Source: Dyella sp. EPa41
GTDB taxonomy: Bacteria > Pseudomonadota > Gammaproteobacteria > Xanthomonadales > Rhodanobacteraceae
Length of the DNA stretch: 55,773 bases
NCBI RefSeq assembly: GCF_016586165.1
Contig: NZ_BCPR01000029.1
Location: forward strand, 1-55,773
Direction: 5' to 3'
In this document: piece after piece, positions 26,435-33,911 of the stretch
Layout: every line of letters begins with the position of its first letter
Position numbering within the stretch: the first letter of the stretch is position 1
Position numbers and translations under genes: made by a program
The notes under the pieces: model-generated
Seen by the model: only the letters and a program-made list of their open reading frames with translations
What the model was told of the DNA's origin: nothing
The model's database searches: none

Positions 26435-27027
26435 GATGGCCAGGCCGGGAGGTCGATGCTGTGGATGACCTGCGACGGGTCGTCCGGGTCGAGCCGGCGC
26501 TGGAAGCCCAGTGACCGTGCCAATCCGCCCATGGCATGGTTGTTCGCCGCATCGATGGAGATCATCCGCCCGAAACCGTGCGAACGCGCTCCGTCCATCA
26601 GGCGTCGCATCAACAGGGTGCCCAGGCCGCAATGTTGCCACGCATCGGCGACGGTGACCGCGCATTCGCAGGTGTCGTCATCCCCGGTGGCGCAATAGCG
26701 AGCCACGCCGACTTCCCTGGGCGTGCCTTCGACCAGCGCCACGGCGATAAGCGCCTCGCGCCGGTCATGGTCGACATCCATCATCTGGTCGATCAACGCG
26801 TCGCTGGGCTGCTTGAAGTCGCACAGGAAGCGCTGGCGGCGCGAATGGGGCGAAAGCTGGCGGATGAAGTCGGTTTCCAGCTGGCGATCGTCCGCGCGCA
26901 GCGAGCGGATCAGCACGGCCGTACCGTCGGCCAGGGTCTCGTGGTGCTCCATGCCCGGATCGACCTGGCCTGGCATGTCATGTCGCGAAGGCGGGCCGGC
27001 GTGGGTGGTTTGAGTGACGGCTGACAT
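26431..27027 (-). CDS. GNAT-family N-acetyltransferase
   Basis: 198 residues. ATG 27027 was chosen because a strong AAGGAGG lies seven bases upstream. The fold is a GNAT: LADGTAVLIRSLRADD at the start, FIRQLSPHSRRQRFL, then the acetyl-CoA loop as WQHCGLGTLLMRRLMDGARSHGF (Q/RxxGxG/A as QHCGLG) and ANNHAMGGLARSLGF near the end. The beginning resembles the acetyltransferase domains of Pat-type protein acetylases and of small GNATs found beside Usp genes. Coupled to the tandem Usp gene downstream, so a stress-linked protein or metabolite acetylase is plausible; the substrate is unknown. Confidence 0.82.
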   Translation of the reverse strand: MSAVTQTTHAGPPSRHDMPGQVDPGMEHHETLADGTAVLIRSLRADDRQLETDFIRQLSPHSRRQRFLCDFKQPSDALIDQMMDVDHDRREALIAVALVEGTPREVGVARYCATGDDDTCECAVTVADAWQHCGLGTLLMRRLMDGARSHGFGRMISIDAANNHAMGGLARSLGFQRRLDPDDPSQVIHSIDLPAWPS

Positions 27028-27117
27028 AAAACCTCCTTGAGGGTCTGGACCCGCCGGGGCGGCTTCCCTGTCCCGGCGATGATGACTGGGGCTGCCGGTA
27101 CATCCCGCCCGGGGCAA

Positions 27118-27555
27118 TCAGTTGCACACCAGCACCGGGATGTTGCTGCCCAGCAGGACCTTTTGCGTTTCGCTGCCCAGCAGCAGGCGAGTCATGCCGC
27201 GGCGGCCATGCGAACCCATCACGATCAGGTCGCATTGCCTGGCCTTCGCCACGGCGAGAATGGTTTCGTTGGGTTGTTCGCCAAAGCCGGCCTCGCCCTC
27301 GAACGCAACGCCCGCGGCTTCGGCCATCGCGCGGATCTCCGCCAGGTACTGCTCTCCATCGGTCTTGGCCTGTTCGTTATAGGCGAACTCGGTGGCGGCG
27401 AGCAGGGCGCCCATGTAGGCAATGGTCTGGAACGGCGGAATGACGTGCAGGACGGTGATTTTGCCCTGGCACAATTTGGCCAGCTCGATGCCTTTCGCCG
27501 CCGCGCGCCTGGAGAGCTCGGAACCGTCGATCGGGATAAGGATGTGCTTGAACAT
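27118..27555 (-). CDS. universal stress protein, single domain
   Basis: 145 residues of standard UspA fold: FKHILIPIDGSELSRRAAAKGIELAK at the start and DLIVMGSHGRRGMTRLLLGSETQKVL near the end. The nucleotide loop GSHG-x9-GS is intact, so it should belong to the ATP-binding class. It is 90 bases upstream of the acetyltransferase gene on the same strand and divergent from another Usp gene at 27787; the 231-base space between them must hold both promoters. Role: stress or energy-limitation response; partner unknown. Confidence 0.92.
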   Translation of the reverse strand: MFKHILIPIDGSELSRRAAAKGIELAKLCQGKITVLHVIPPFQTIAYMGALLAATEFAYNEQAKTDGEQYLAEIRAMAEAAGVAFEGEAGFGEQPNETILAVAKARQCDLIVMGSHGRRGMTRLLLGSETQKVLLGSNIPVLVCN

Positions 27556-27786
27556 GGATGCCTCGCTGCAAGCCGCGCAAGCGGCAAAAGGGGTGACATC
27601 TGACGTCGCTTATACCCTACGCAACGCCGGTTGTGACGATGCCTGTTGTCAGCGTAGACCGGTGGCAAGTCGGCGGAGCGGCCTGGCGTCAATCTGCCGC
27701 ACGATTCCCGCATGATCGCCCGCCAGCCCTGCACGCCGCGCAAACAATCGCTGATTACACTGGGAACCAAGGAAGGGGGTAAGGCC

Positions 27787-28221
27787 ATGTACCAGAGCAT
27801 CCTTTTACCCGTCGATGGGTCCGAACGCGCCCTCAAGGCGGTGGATACGGGCATTGAGCTGGCGAAGCGGCTGCAGGCAAAGGTGTACGGCATCCATGTG
27901 GTGCCTCCGTTGCCGGCCATTTCCTACGTGGCCGAATTGATCCAGTCACGCGATTCCTACACGGATCTCGCCAAGGATCGCGCCAAGAGCTGCCTGGACG
28001 ACATCTGCCGGCGCGCTGCCGCGGCCGGCGTGCCGTGCGAAACGGAATTCGTGTTCGACCTGCGCCCCTACGTTGCGATCGTTGCCGCGGCGGCCAAGCA
28101 TCACTGCGACCTGATCGTGATGGCGTCGCGCGGGCACCACGGGTTCGAGCGGGTATTGCTGGGCAGCGTGACGCACAAGGTGATGATCAGCTGCGACGTG
28201 CCCGTGCTGGTGTGCCACTGA
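27787..28221 (+). CDS. universal stress protein, single domain
   Basis: 144 residues with AAGGGGG ahead of the ATG. Starts YQSILLPVDGSERALKAVDTGIELAK; ATP loop reads ASRGHHGFERVLLGSVTHKVM, in which the first Gly of GxxG is replaced by Ala. It shares the 'FDLRPYVAIVAAAAK' central segment with the Usp at 48516, so those two are closer to each other than to the divergent neighbour at 27118. Cytoplasmic stress protein; regulation probably through the shared intergenic space with 27118–27555. Confidence 0.92.
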   Translation: MYQSILLPVDGSERALKAVDTGIELAKRLQAKVYGIHVVPPLPAISYVAELIQSRDSYTDLAKDRAKSCLDDICRRAAAAGVPCETEFVFDLRPYVAIVAAAAKHHCDLIVMASRGHHGFERVLLGSVTHKVMISCDVPVLVCH

Positions 28222-28282
28222 CGGCAGGACCGGGCCCGCGTCGCCCGCCGCGGATCCATGCTGCGCCGCAATGAACCGGCGA

Positions 28283-28510
28283 TCAGATCTGGTCGGCCGG
28301 GGGTACCAAGTGGTGCTTCACCTGGATGGCGTCCAGCCGTTCGCAGACCCATCCGTGATCGTCCGGCCCGGCGTTTTCCTGGATCGCCTGGGCCAGCTTG
28401 TTGAAGGCGTCCCAGAAGTCGGCGGCATGCGGCTTGCTGCTCTCCAGGCCGGGCACGAAGCTGTCCAGCGCGTCGAGCATCTCGTCGAGTTCCGCGCGTG
28501 ATTTGGCCAT
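28283..28510 (-). CDS. hypothetical small protein
   Basis: 75 residues from ATG 28510; an upstream ATG at 28537 would add nine residues but has no better RBS. Mostly helical and acidic (SRAELDEMLDALDSFVPGL, AFNKLAQAIQEN) with one Cys. I do not recognise a family. It converges with the Usp gene (61-base gap) and diverges from the small coiled-coil gene at 28633, leaving ~120 bases for promoters. Confidence 0.6.
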   Translation of the reverse strand: MAKSRAELDEMLDALDSFVPGLESSKPHAADFWDAFNKLAQAIQENAGPDDHGWVCERLDAIQVKHHLVPPADQI

Positions 28511-28632
28511 GCGTCCGAGCCTACACCCAGAGCCCATGAATGAGGCGCGAAAGCCTTATCCAAAGGGTCACGGTCGCTTAACGGCCGCGCAGGCAGCTTA
28601 AATATCCCCTCTGGCGACCATGCGGTGCGTGT

Positions 28633-28863
28633 ATGGAACAGGACCGCGAAAACGACCTCCTCTCCCGAGCGTGCGATGAACTGCTCGAGCAGAATGCCTT
28701 GCTGCAACAGGAGATCGAACTGCTGTGCGCCCAGCTGCGCCGGCATCCCGCCGGGGAGTTGCAGATCCGCGAAGCACGTCGTCAGATGGAAGAACTCACC
28801 GAGGCTACGCGGGGTTGCACGCCATTCCCGTCGATGGCCACGTTGGAAGCGGGCGCCTACTAG
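28633..28863 (+). CDS. small coiled-coil hypothetical protein
   Basis: 76 residues. The first ~60 residues form a likely coiled coil with heptad Leu/Ile spacing (LLSRACDELLEQNALLQQEI, IELLCAQLRR). Not recognised. Its TAG stop shares the tetranucleotide CTAG (28860–28863) with the stop of the convergent quinone oxidoreductase gene. Codon use is like the neighbours, and the helix pattern supports a real protein, but no homologue is known to me. Confidence 0.5.
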   Translation: MEQDRENDLLSRACDELLEQNALLQQEIELLCAQLRRHPAGELQIREARRQMEELTEATRGCTPFPSMATLEAGAY

Positions 28864-29867
28864 GCCACTTCCAGCACGATCTTTCCGATGTGCTGGCGCG
28901 ATTCCAGCTCGCGATGCGCGTCCGCCGCGCGCTCCAGCGGATAGATGGCGTGGATGACGGGCAGGCAGCGCCCTTCGGCTAGCACAGGCCAGACATGTTT
29001 GCGTAGAGCCTCCGCGATGGAGGCTTTTTCCTGCGTGGTCCGGGTGCGCAGGGTGGAGCCGGTCACGATGGCGCGTTTCACGGCGATCTTCTGCAGGTTG
29101 ACGCGCTCGGCGACCGGGCCGCCCAGGAAGCCGATCAGCAGCAAGCGGCCATCGCGCGCCAGCGTCGCGAGGTTGTCGTCGAAATAGCTGGCGCCCATGA
29201 TGTCCAGGATGATGTCGGCGCCGTGATGCTCGGTCTTCGCCAGCACCACTTCGGCGAATGCCTCCTGGCGGTAATTGATGGGTTCGCCGCCCAGTTCGCG
29301 GATCACCGCGCACTTTTCGGCCCCGCCGGCCGTGGCGAACGCGCAGATGCCGAACTCCCGGCAGAGCATCAGGGCGGTGGTGCCGATGCCGCTGGTGCCG
29401 CCATGGATGAGCGCGATGTCGCCGCGGCGCGCGTGGCCGATCTCGAACAGATTGGCCCATACCGTGAAGAACGTTTCCGGAACCGCCGCCGCCTGGATCA
29501 TGGACAGGCCGCGAGGAACAGGCAGCGCTTGTCCGGCGGGAACCACGCAGTACTGCGCATAGCCGCCGCCATTGGTCAGCGCGCAGACCGTGTCGCCAAC
29601 GATGGCGCTGGAAACGCCTTCGCCGAGCGCAACCACGGTGCCGGCCACTTCCAGCCCGGGCACCGGATTGGCGCCAGGCGGTGGCGGATAGTGTCCTGCG
29701 CGTTGCAGGACATCGGGCCGATTGACGCCTGCCGCCATCACGCGCAGCAGAAGTTCACCCGGTGCCGGCGTGGGCAGCGGCACCGTGCGTGGCTGCAGCA
29801 CTTCCGGGCCACCATGTCCGGCAATGGCGACCTCGATCATGGTGGCTGGAAGCGATGCGGTATTCAT
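28860..29867 (-). CDS. NAD(P)H:quinone oxidoreductase, PIG3-type zinc-free MDR
   Basis: 335 residues. Medium-chain dehydrogenase fold without the structural zinc cysteines: VMAAGVNRPDVLQRAGHYPPPPGANPVPGLEVAG (in parts) is the PIG3/quinone-oxidoreductase signature, and GDIALIHGGTSGIGTTALML is the nucleotide-binding loop. The ending KIVLEVA is typical. It should reduce quinones or similar carbonyl-conjugated compounds with NADPH in the cytoplasm. The start MNTASLPATM follows a region (29868–30746) of decayed sequence. Monocistronic. Confidence 0.92.
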   Translation of the reverse strand: MNTASLPATMIEVAIAGHGGPEVLQPRTVPLPTPAPGELLLRVMAAGVNRPDVLQRAGHYPPPPGANPVPGLEVAGTVVALGEGVSSAIVGDTVCALTNGGGYAQYCVVPAGQALPVPRGLSMIQAAAVPETFFTVWANLFEIGHARRGDIALIHGGTSGIGTTALMLCREFGICAFATAGGAEKCAVIRELGGEPINYRQEAFAEVVLAKTEHHGADIILDIMGASYFDDNLATLARDGRLLLIGFLGGPVAERVNLQKIAVKRAIVTGSTLRTRTTQEKASIAEALRKHVWPVLAEGRCLPVIHAIYPLERAADAHRELESRQHIGKIVLEVA

Positions 29868-29966
29868 CGTGCGGTGCCGGGCGGTGATGTCGGCATGTCG
29901 TGCGAAGGCCTCGACATGCCTACTGCATCACCATCATGAAGCAGGAGCACGTCGACTCCGCGTGAT

Positions 29967-30158
29967 TCAACGCGGCGCGGCGGGCCGGCTCGACTGTGTT
30001 GGCGGTGCATCCCGGCTGGCGCCTTGCGGACCAAGCCGCGCGGCAATGGATGCATCATCGATGCGCAACGCCAGGCCGCTGCAGGCGTTGAACTGGCGCG
30101 CCACCTCCGCCACCGTGGCGCGCCTGAAACGGATGTCGTTCGGCGACCACGCCGTGCT
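29967..30158 (-). pseudogene. possible remnant of a FecR-like anti-sigma factor (C-terminal end)
   Basis: The minus strand reads AWSPNDIRFRRATVAEVARQ, then FNACSGLALRIDDASIAARLGPQG. This matches the shape of the FecR C-terminus (W..G.L.F...pL.eVv..fNrys...l.I.Dp.la). Nothing resembling the N-terminal FecR domain or the FecR barrel precedes it. It lies just downstream, on the same strand, of a sigma-factor-like fragment at 30303–30443, the order expected for fecI–fecR. I interpret the pair as leftovers after deletion. Evidence is similarity by eye over ~45 residues. Confidence 0.35.
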
Positions 30159-30302
30159 TCGTCCGATGTCGGTGATGGTCGACAAGATCCGAGCCATCGC
30201 GATGCACGCTGGCCAGTTGCCCGGCGTCGAGGTCCGCGATGAGCTGATGGCCGACTGCGCGGTTCGCAAGCGACCATGCATCCTGCGTGTGCGGCCATGC
30301 CT

Positions 30303-30443
30303 TCACCCGGTGCGCAGTCGCCGCAGATACCACTCCTGCGTCGGGTCCCGGGTGTTCCACGCGCACGCGGTGTGCTTCAGGAAATAACCATGGAGCATCG
30401 GCTGCCGTTCTTCGAACAGTGGAGCGAGCCCGGGCACGAAGTC
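30303..30443 (-). pseudogene. possible remnant of a FecI-like ECF sigma factor (region 2)
   Basis: The minus strand reads DFVPGLAPLFEERQPMLHGY, then FLKHTACAWNTRDPTQEWYLRRLRTG and a TGA stop at 30303. The pattern LxxLFxxxxxxLxxYfxxx ... a.DltQEvYLRLlR is the start of region 2 of FecI-type ECF sigma factors. The rest of the sigma factor (regions 2.3–4) is missing. Together with the FecR-like piece at 29967–30158 this suggests a collapsed iron or carbohydrate signalling operon. Needs a protein search to confirm. Confidence 0.38.
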
Positions 30444-30746
30444 GGCAGTCACGTTGACCCGTAGCCGTCGCCGGCAAAAAAGCCGATGCGGAATCACGCC
30501 ACGCGCTCGTGACGATCATGTGAAGCACATGGCGCGATGGCCGCCATGTCGTGAAGGTGTTGTGAGTGCCCATGCGTCGCGCGTAGCGAATCTGAATGTT
30601 GGCTACGTGCAGCGTTCGCGGAGGGCTTACGCGCGTGCTTTCGGGTAGGGCACAGTCCCGGGACGGCCGACGGCTTGCCGCAAGCCCCGGCTCTGGTTCG
30701 GCCCAACGTGTCTCGGAATCTCGATTTGGCTAAGGAGGGAATACAC

Positions 30747-31211
30747 ATGCAGCATGCACGCAACCGTCGTTTTGCAAGTCTCGCCGCCGCAGGATTGGCG
30801 CTGTTCGCGCTGGCGTCGACCAGTGCCATGGCGCAGCAGGGCGCATCCACCAGCGGGCTGGGCCAGGCGTGGCCCAATGCCATCGACGTCAGTGCGAGTC
30901 CGCGTTGGCATGTCTACGTTTTCGAGCGCGACGGCATCCGCTATGTGCAGATCAACGATCTGGGCGGAAAGGTGCGCGCAGCCTTCGCCAGGTCGAACGG
31001 AAGTTTCCTTGCGTTGCCGGTGGGCGTGGATGCCCAGCGGCTGGCGACGCCGCAGGAACCATTGGCGGCGACCACGCAGGCGGGCGAAATCGTCTATCGG
31101 GACGCGACCACCACGGTGCTGGTGTCGCCGCAGCCGGACGGCACGGCGCGTGTCTACGCCGCCGATGGCGATTGCAAGGATCCGATCGAGTGCAGTTCCC
31201 GCGGGCAGTGA
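30747..31211 (+). CDS. secreted hypothetical protein
   Basis: 154 residues from ATG 30747, with AAGGAGGG at 30732–30739. Residues 1–30 are a clear Sec signal peptide (NRRFASLAAAGLALFALAS ... SAMAQ) with cleavage after AMA-Q. The mature ~125 residues are beta-rich (WHVYVFERDGIRYVQINDL, GEIVYRDATTTVLVSPQ) with two Cys near the end (DCKDPIEC) that could form a disulphide. I do not recognise the family. Probably periplasmic. The downstream hairpin at 31228–31257 ends this transcript and that of the convergent kinase. Confidence 0.75.
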   Translation: MQHARNRRFASLAAAGLALFALASTSAMAQQGASTSGLGQAWPNAIDVSASPRWHVYVFERDGIRYVQINDLGGKVRAAFARSNGSFLALPVGVDAQRLATPQEPLAATTQAGEIVYRDATTTVLVSPQPDGTARVYAADGDCKDPIECSSRGQ

Positions 31212-31227
31212 CGCCGCCGTAGCCGCG

Positions 31228-31257
31228 CCAGGGCGCCTTCAGGCGGAGGCGCCCTGG
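31228..31257. terminator. bidirectional hairpin between convergent genes
   Basis: CCAGGGCGCCT, loop TCAGGCGG, AGGCGCCCTGG: a perfect 11-bp stem. The loop contains the stop codon of the minus-strand sensor kinase gene (31239–31241), and the stem starts 17 bases after the stop of the plus-strand gene. No T-run. Likely a shared transcription end. Confidence 0.65.
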
Positions 31258-32885
31258 TGGATCGGCATCGAGCGCAACGAATCGTGCAGCAACAGCGTTA
31301 TGCCGAGTCCGCGCTGCGACTCGCGCACGTGGACCACGCCACCATAGATATGGGCGCGATCGCGGATCGTGTTCATGCCAAGCCCGCTGGCCCCGAGCAG
31401 GGTCATGGCCTGCTTCCATGAGTCGTTCCCGGGTCTCGATGGGTTGCCATCGCCGGTGTCGACGGGGGCCGCCAAATGACCCACGAGGCGCATGACCACC
31501 CATCGCCTGCCGCTGGTGTAGCCACCGCGAAGCTGCAGGTGCACGTGCTGCATCGGCGCGCGCGAAAGCACGTAGACCAGCACTTCGCAGGCAAGGCGAT
31601 ACAGCGTGAGGTGTACATCGGGGGCCAGTTGGCTCAGGCCGCGCCCCGACAGGTCGCACTGGTAGGTGGCGCCGGTCAGGTGGATGGCCTGGGCAAACGG
31701 GCCTTCACGCAGGGTGGCCGGCACGCCACGCTCGCGCCAGCCGCGCGGATGCAGCGCATTGGCCAGCCGATGCATCTCATGCTGCGCAAGCACCACGTGG
31801 CGGGAGTAGATGTGCTCTTCGTTGGCCGGCAGCACGTGCCGCAGGCGATCGAGCAGGCGATTGTGGTTCTCGCGGATGCTCTGGCCGATGTGCTCCAGTG
31901 CATCGGCCGCCTGGCGCATGCGCAGTTCTTCCAGGTACAGGCCTTGCTGGGCGAGCTGGAAGCCGCGCAAGGTGTCGAGCCGCTCTTCGTGGGTGGCATG
32001 CGTCTGGTGCGCGATGCGCGACCCGAGCAGCAGCAGGGTGGTGACGGCAAACGCGATCAAGGCCTGCGCCTGGATCACGCCGGGGTCGCGCACCATGGTC
32101 GAGGTCATCGTCACGGCGAAACCGGCGAGCGTGCCGCCGATCGCGGCGCCCTGCCAGCCGTAGCGCGACGTGAGCCATGCCACGGGCAGGAACATGGCGA
32201 TACGGAACACCTGCATGCTGTCGCCCTGGCTGCTGAATACCAGGCCGACCAGCACGAACAGCGGAAGCAGCACGCCGATCAGGCAATCGCGGGTGAGATG
32301 GCCATACCAACGCGAGGCGCTTTGCGTGAGGCGCGCGCCTCGCGAGAGCGCGAGCCGCATCGCGAGGATGCTGGGCACGATGGCGATGGCCCCGAGATAG
32401 TTGCCGAGGAAGTAGCCGAAGAGGATCTGGCTGGTGATGGTTGGCGGGGTATCACCCGACGGCAGTTGCGTGGCGGCGAGCGTAAGCGCATTGCCCAGGG
32501 TCGTCAGTATCGCGCCGGCGAGTATGACGCCCAGCAGCATCGCCATGTTGACCTGGCGAGTGCCCAGCATCAGGCGCGCATGACGCTTCGCCCACGCAAC
32601 GGCGACCGATAGCGGGAGGATCGGCGGAATGGCGGCGAGGGCGGCCCAGTGCGAGCCGAACTGGCCGCGGCAATCCCAGGCGTGATATCCCACCGGCAGC
32701 AACTCGCCGATGAACAGTGCCGGCCAGTAGCGATAAGGGAGCAAGAGCAGGCAGGCAACACGCAACCCGGCGGGAAGATTCCAGTGCGAAACGGAGATGT
32801 CGCGGAGCAGCACGTAACTGAGTGCATATCCTGCGCAGACCGCCAGATGGCGACCCCACTCCCGCGGCACACTCGATTCCCCCAT
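31239..32885 (-). CDS. MASE1-domain sensor histidine kinase, possibly degenerate
   Basis: 548 residues, with GGGAGGA ahead of the ATG. Residues ~10–300 hold about eight hydrophobic segments of a MASE1 sensor (YALSYVLLRDISVSHWNLPAGLR, WPALFIGELLPVGY, ILFGYFLGNYLGAIAIVPSIL, in parts). The cytoplasmic part has a DHp-like helix with LANALHPRGW, then an ATPase-like region: LYRLACEVLVYVLSRAP where the N-box Asn would be, and GLGMNTIRDRAHIYGGVVHV as G-box. The usual Asn of the N-box is not visible, so catalysis may be weak or lost. No response regulator gene is adjacent. Ligand unknown. Confidence 0.8.
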   Translation of the reverse strand: MGESSVPREWGRHLAVCAGYALSYVLLRDISVSHWNLPAGLRVACLLLLPYRYWPALFIGELLPVGYHAWDCRGQFGSHWAALAAIPPILPLSVAVAWAKRHARLMLGTRQVNMAMLLGVILAGAILTTLGNALTLAATQLPSGDTPPTITSQILFGYFLGNYLGAIAIVPSILAMRLALSRGARLTQSASRWYGHLTRDCLIGVLLPLFVLVGLVFSSQGDSMQVFRIAMFLPVAWLTSRYGWQGAAIGGTLAGFAVTMTSTMVRDPGVIQAQALIAFAVTTLLLLGSRIAHQTHATHEERLDTLRGFQLAQQGLYLEELRMRQAADALEHIGQSIRENHNRLLDRLRHVLPANEEHIYSRHVVLAQHEMHRLANALHPRGWRERGVPATLREGPFAQAIHLTGATYQCDLSGRGLSQLAPDVHLTLYRLACEVLVYVLSRAPMQHVHLQLRGGYTSGRRWVVMRLVGHLAAPVDTGDGNPSRPGNDSWKQAMTLLGASGLGMNTIRDRAHIYGGVVHVRESQRGLGITLLLHDSLRSMPIHQGASA

Positions 32886-33198
32886 GACTTCCTCCCATGT
32901 CTACCGCTGTCCGCCGGTTCGATGGACCGTCGGTCTTGTGATCGGCCGGGCCTGTGCCGAAGCCGGTCTTGCATTGGAGCGCTGCCCCTCGCGCCGCCGT
33001 GCTCAACCGACGGCGCATGATGCCAAAGCGGATTTCGTCACATCTTGCGATCGCCAGGGCGGCACACAGAACTTTCCACAGCGCACTTTGCCATGCCCAA
33101 GAGTGACGTTACGGTGAAACTACGTACCGCAGCAGTGTCATCACGCCATGCGTGGCTGTGCTTGTGCAGTCGATCACATTGCCAACGTTCCTTCGGGA
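32886..33198. other. 313-base gap upstream of the sensor kinase
   Basis: No gene is visible. It separates the OsmC stop from the kinase start (both minus strand) and must contain the kinase promoter. Its first ~100 bases are GC-rich; 33090–33180 is richer in A/T and includes a CRP-like half-site pair at 33163–33178 (listed separately). Confidence 0.6.
33163..33178. promoter_or_regulatory. possible CRP/Clp-type site
   Basis: TGTGC-AGTCGA-TCACA, one base away from the CRP consensus TGTGA-N6-TCACA, which the xanthomonad homologue Clp also uses. It lies 20 bases beyond the OsmC stop and about 280 bases upstream of the kinase start, rather distant for direct control. Confidence 0.25.
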
Positions 33199-33615
33199 TC
33201 AATCCGTTGCGTTGGCATGGCCTCTCACGCTGGTGATATCGACGCCTTCACGCATGGCCTTGGTGACCGGCGTGTTGGCCACGATCTCGAGCAGGCGCTG
33301 CCATTGCTCGTCGCTCAAGGCGCCGCTGGCGTGAAGCGTGCGGCGTACGTGCAGCGTGCCGTCATCGTCTCGCTGCATGTCCAGTTCCGCACGAAACTCT
33401 CCCAGGTCCCACCCCTTGCGCTGCGCGTACATGCGCAACGTGATCGCGGTGCACGCGGCAAGCGACGCGAGGTAATAGTCGAAAGGCGCGGGTGCAGCAC
33501 CCTGGCCACCGAGCTTGAGTGGTTCATCCGTATTCATGGCGTAATGACCAGCCTGAATGTGATGCAGGTAGTTGCTGTCGGTGGACACGATGGTGGCGGA
33601 CGAAACGCGTGACAT
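33199..33615 (-). CDS. OsmC/YhfA-like family protein
   Basis: 138 residues from ATG 33615. Opens with a short strand region, then GGQGAAPAPFDYYLASLAACTAITLRMYAQRKG (in parts), the OsmC signature with the first cysteine (LAACT). At the position of the second cysteine of classical OsmC/Ohr peroxidases the sequence reads NTPVTKAMREG, so the catalytic pair is not complete. This TPVT variant recurs in a subgroup of OsmC-like proteins whose activity is unclear. Cytoplasmic dimer expected. Divergent from the outer membrane lipoprotein gene with a 296-base space. Confidence 0.88.
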   Translation of the reverse strand: MSRVSSATIVSTDSNYLHHIQAGHYAMNTDEPLKLGGQGAAPAPFDYYLASLAACTAITLRMYAQRKGWDLGEFRAELDMQRDDDGTLHVRRTLHASGALSDEQWQRLLEIVANTPVTKAMREGVDITSVRGHANATD

Positions 33616-33781
33616 GGTCTGGGTTTCCTGGTGGATGGCTGCGCGTGTTTGAAGTTGGCCGGGACGGACGCATGCGCCAAGCGACGCCGTGGCGCCCATC
33701 CCGATGGCCATTGGACCATGGTAGTAGGCGTTTTCCCGCTTCGCAGGCCCGGGTGGCGATGCGATGGCGTTGTCGCGACGA

Positions 33782-33787
33782 TATAAT
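33782..33787 (+). promoter_or_regulatory. TATAAT -10-like hexamer in the divergent OsmC / NodT spacer
   Basis: An exact TATAAT stands out in GC-rich sequence, 125 bases upstream of the NodT-type gene. The -35 position (17-base spacing) reads ATGCGA and is not convincing, so only the -10 element is supported. Confidence 0.3.
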
Positions 33788-33911
33788 TTGCTGCATGTGC
33801 ATATGCCGCCGGCCGGGCCGGGCCTGGCCTTGCCGGGCCCTCCGCACACGGACCGCCATCGCGCCGTGACAGGCGCTTCGCGGCACCCACCGCTTCAGGA
33901 TGATCTTCGCC

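Larger units (their letters stand above)
29868..30746. other. 879-base stretch without an intact gene
   Basis: Apart from the two minus-strand remnants noted separately, no frame here shows recognisable protein sequence, and the open frames are short and unconvincing. Bases ~30450–30746 hold the upstream region of the secreted-protein gene. It has the look of a decayed locus rather than a promoter region. Confidence 0.6.

Noticed and set aside
29722-30387. A 221-codon plus-strand frame across the decayed region
   Set aside because: Its composition is Arg/Ser/His-rich without any domain, and the minus strand carries recognisable sigma/FecR-like pieces.
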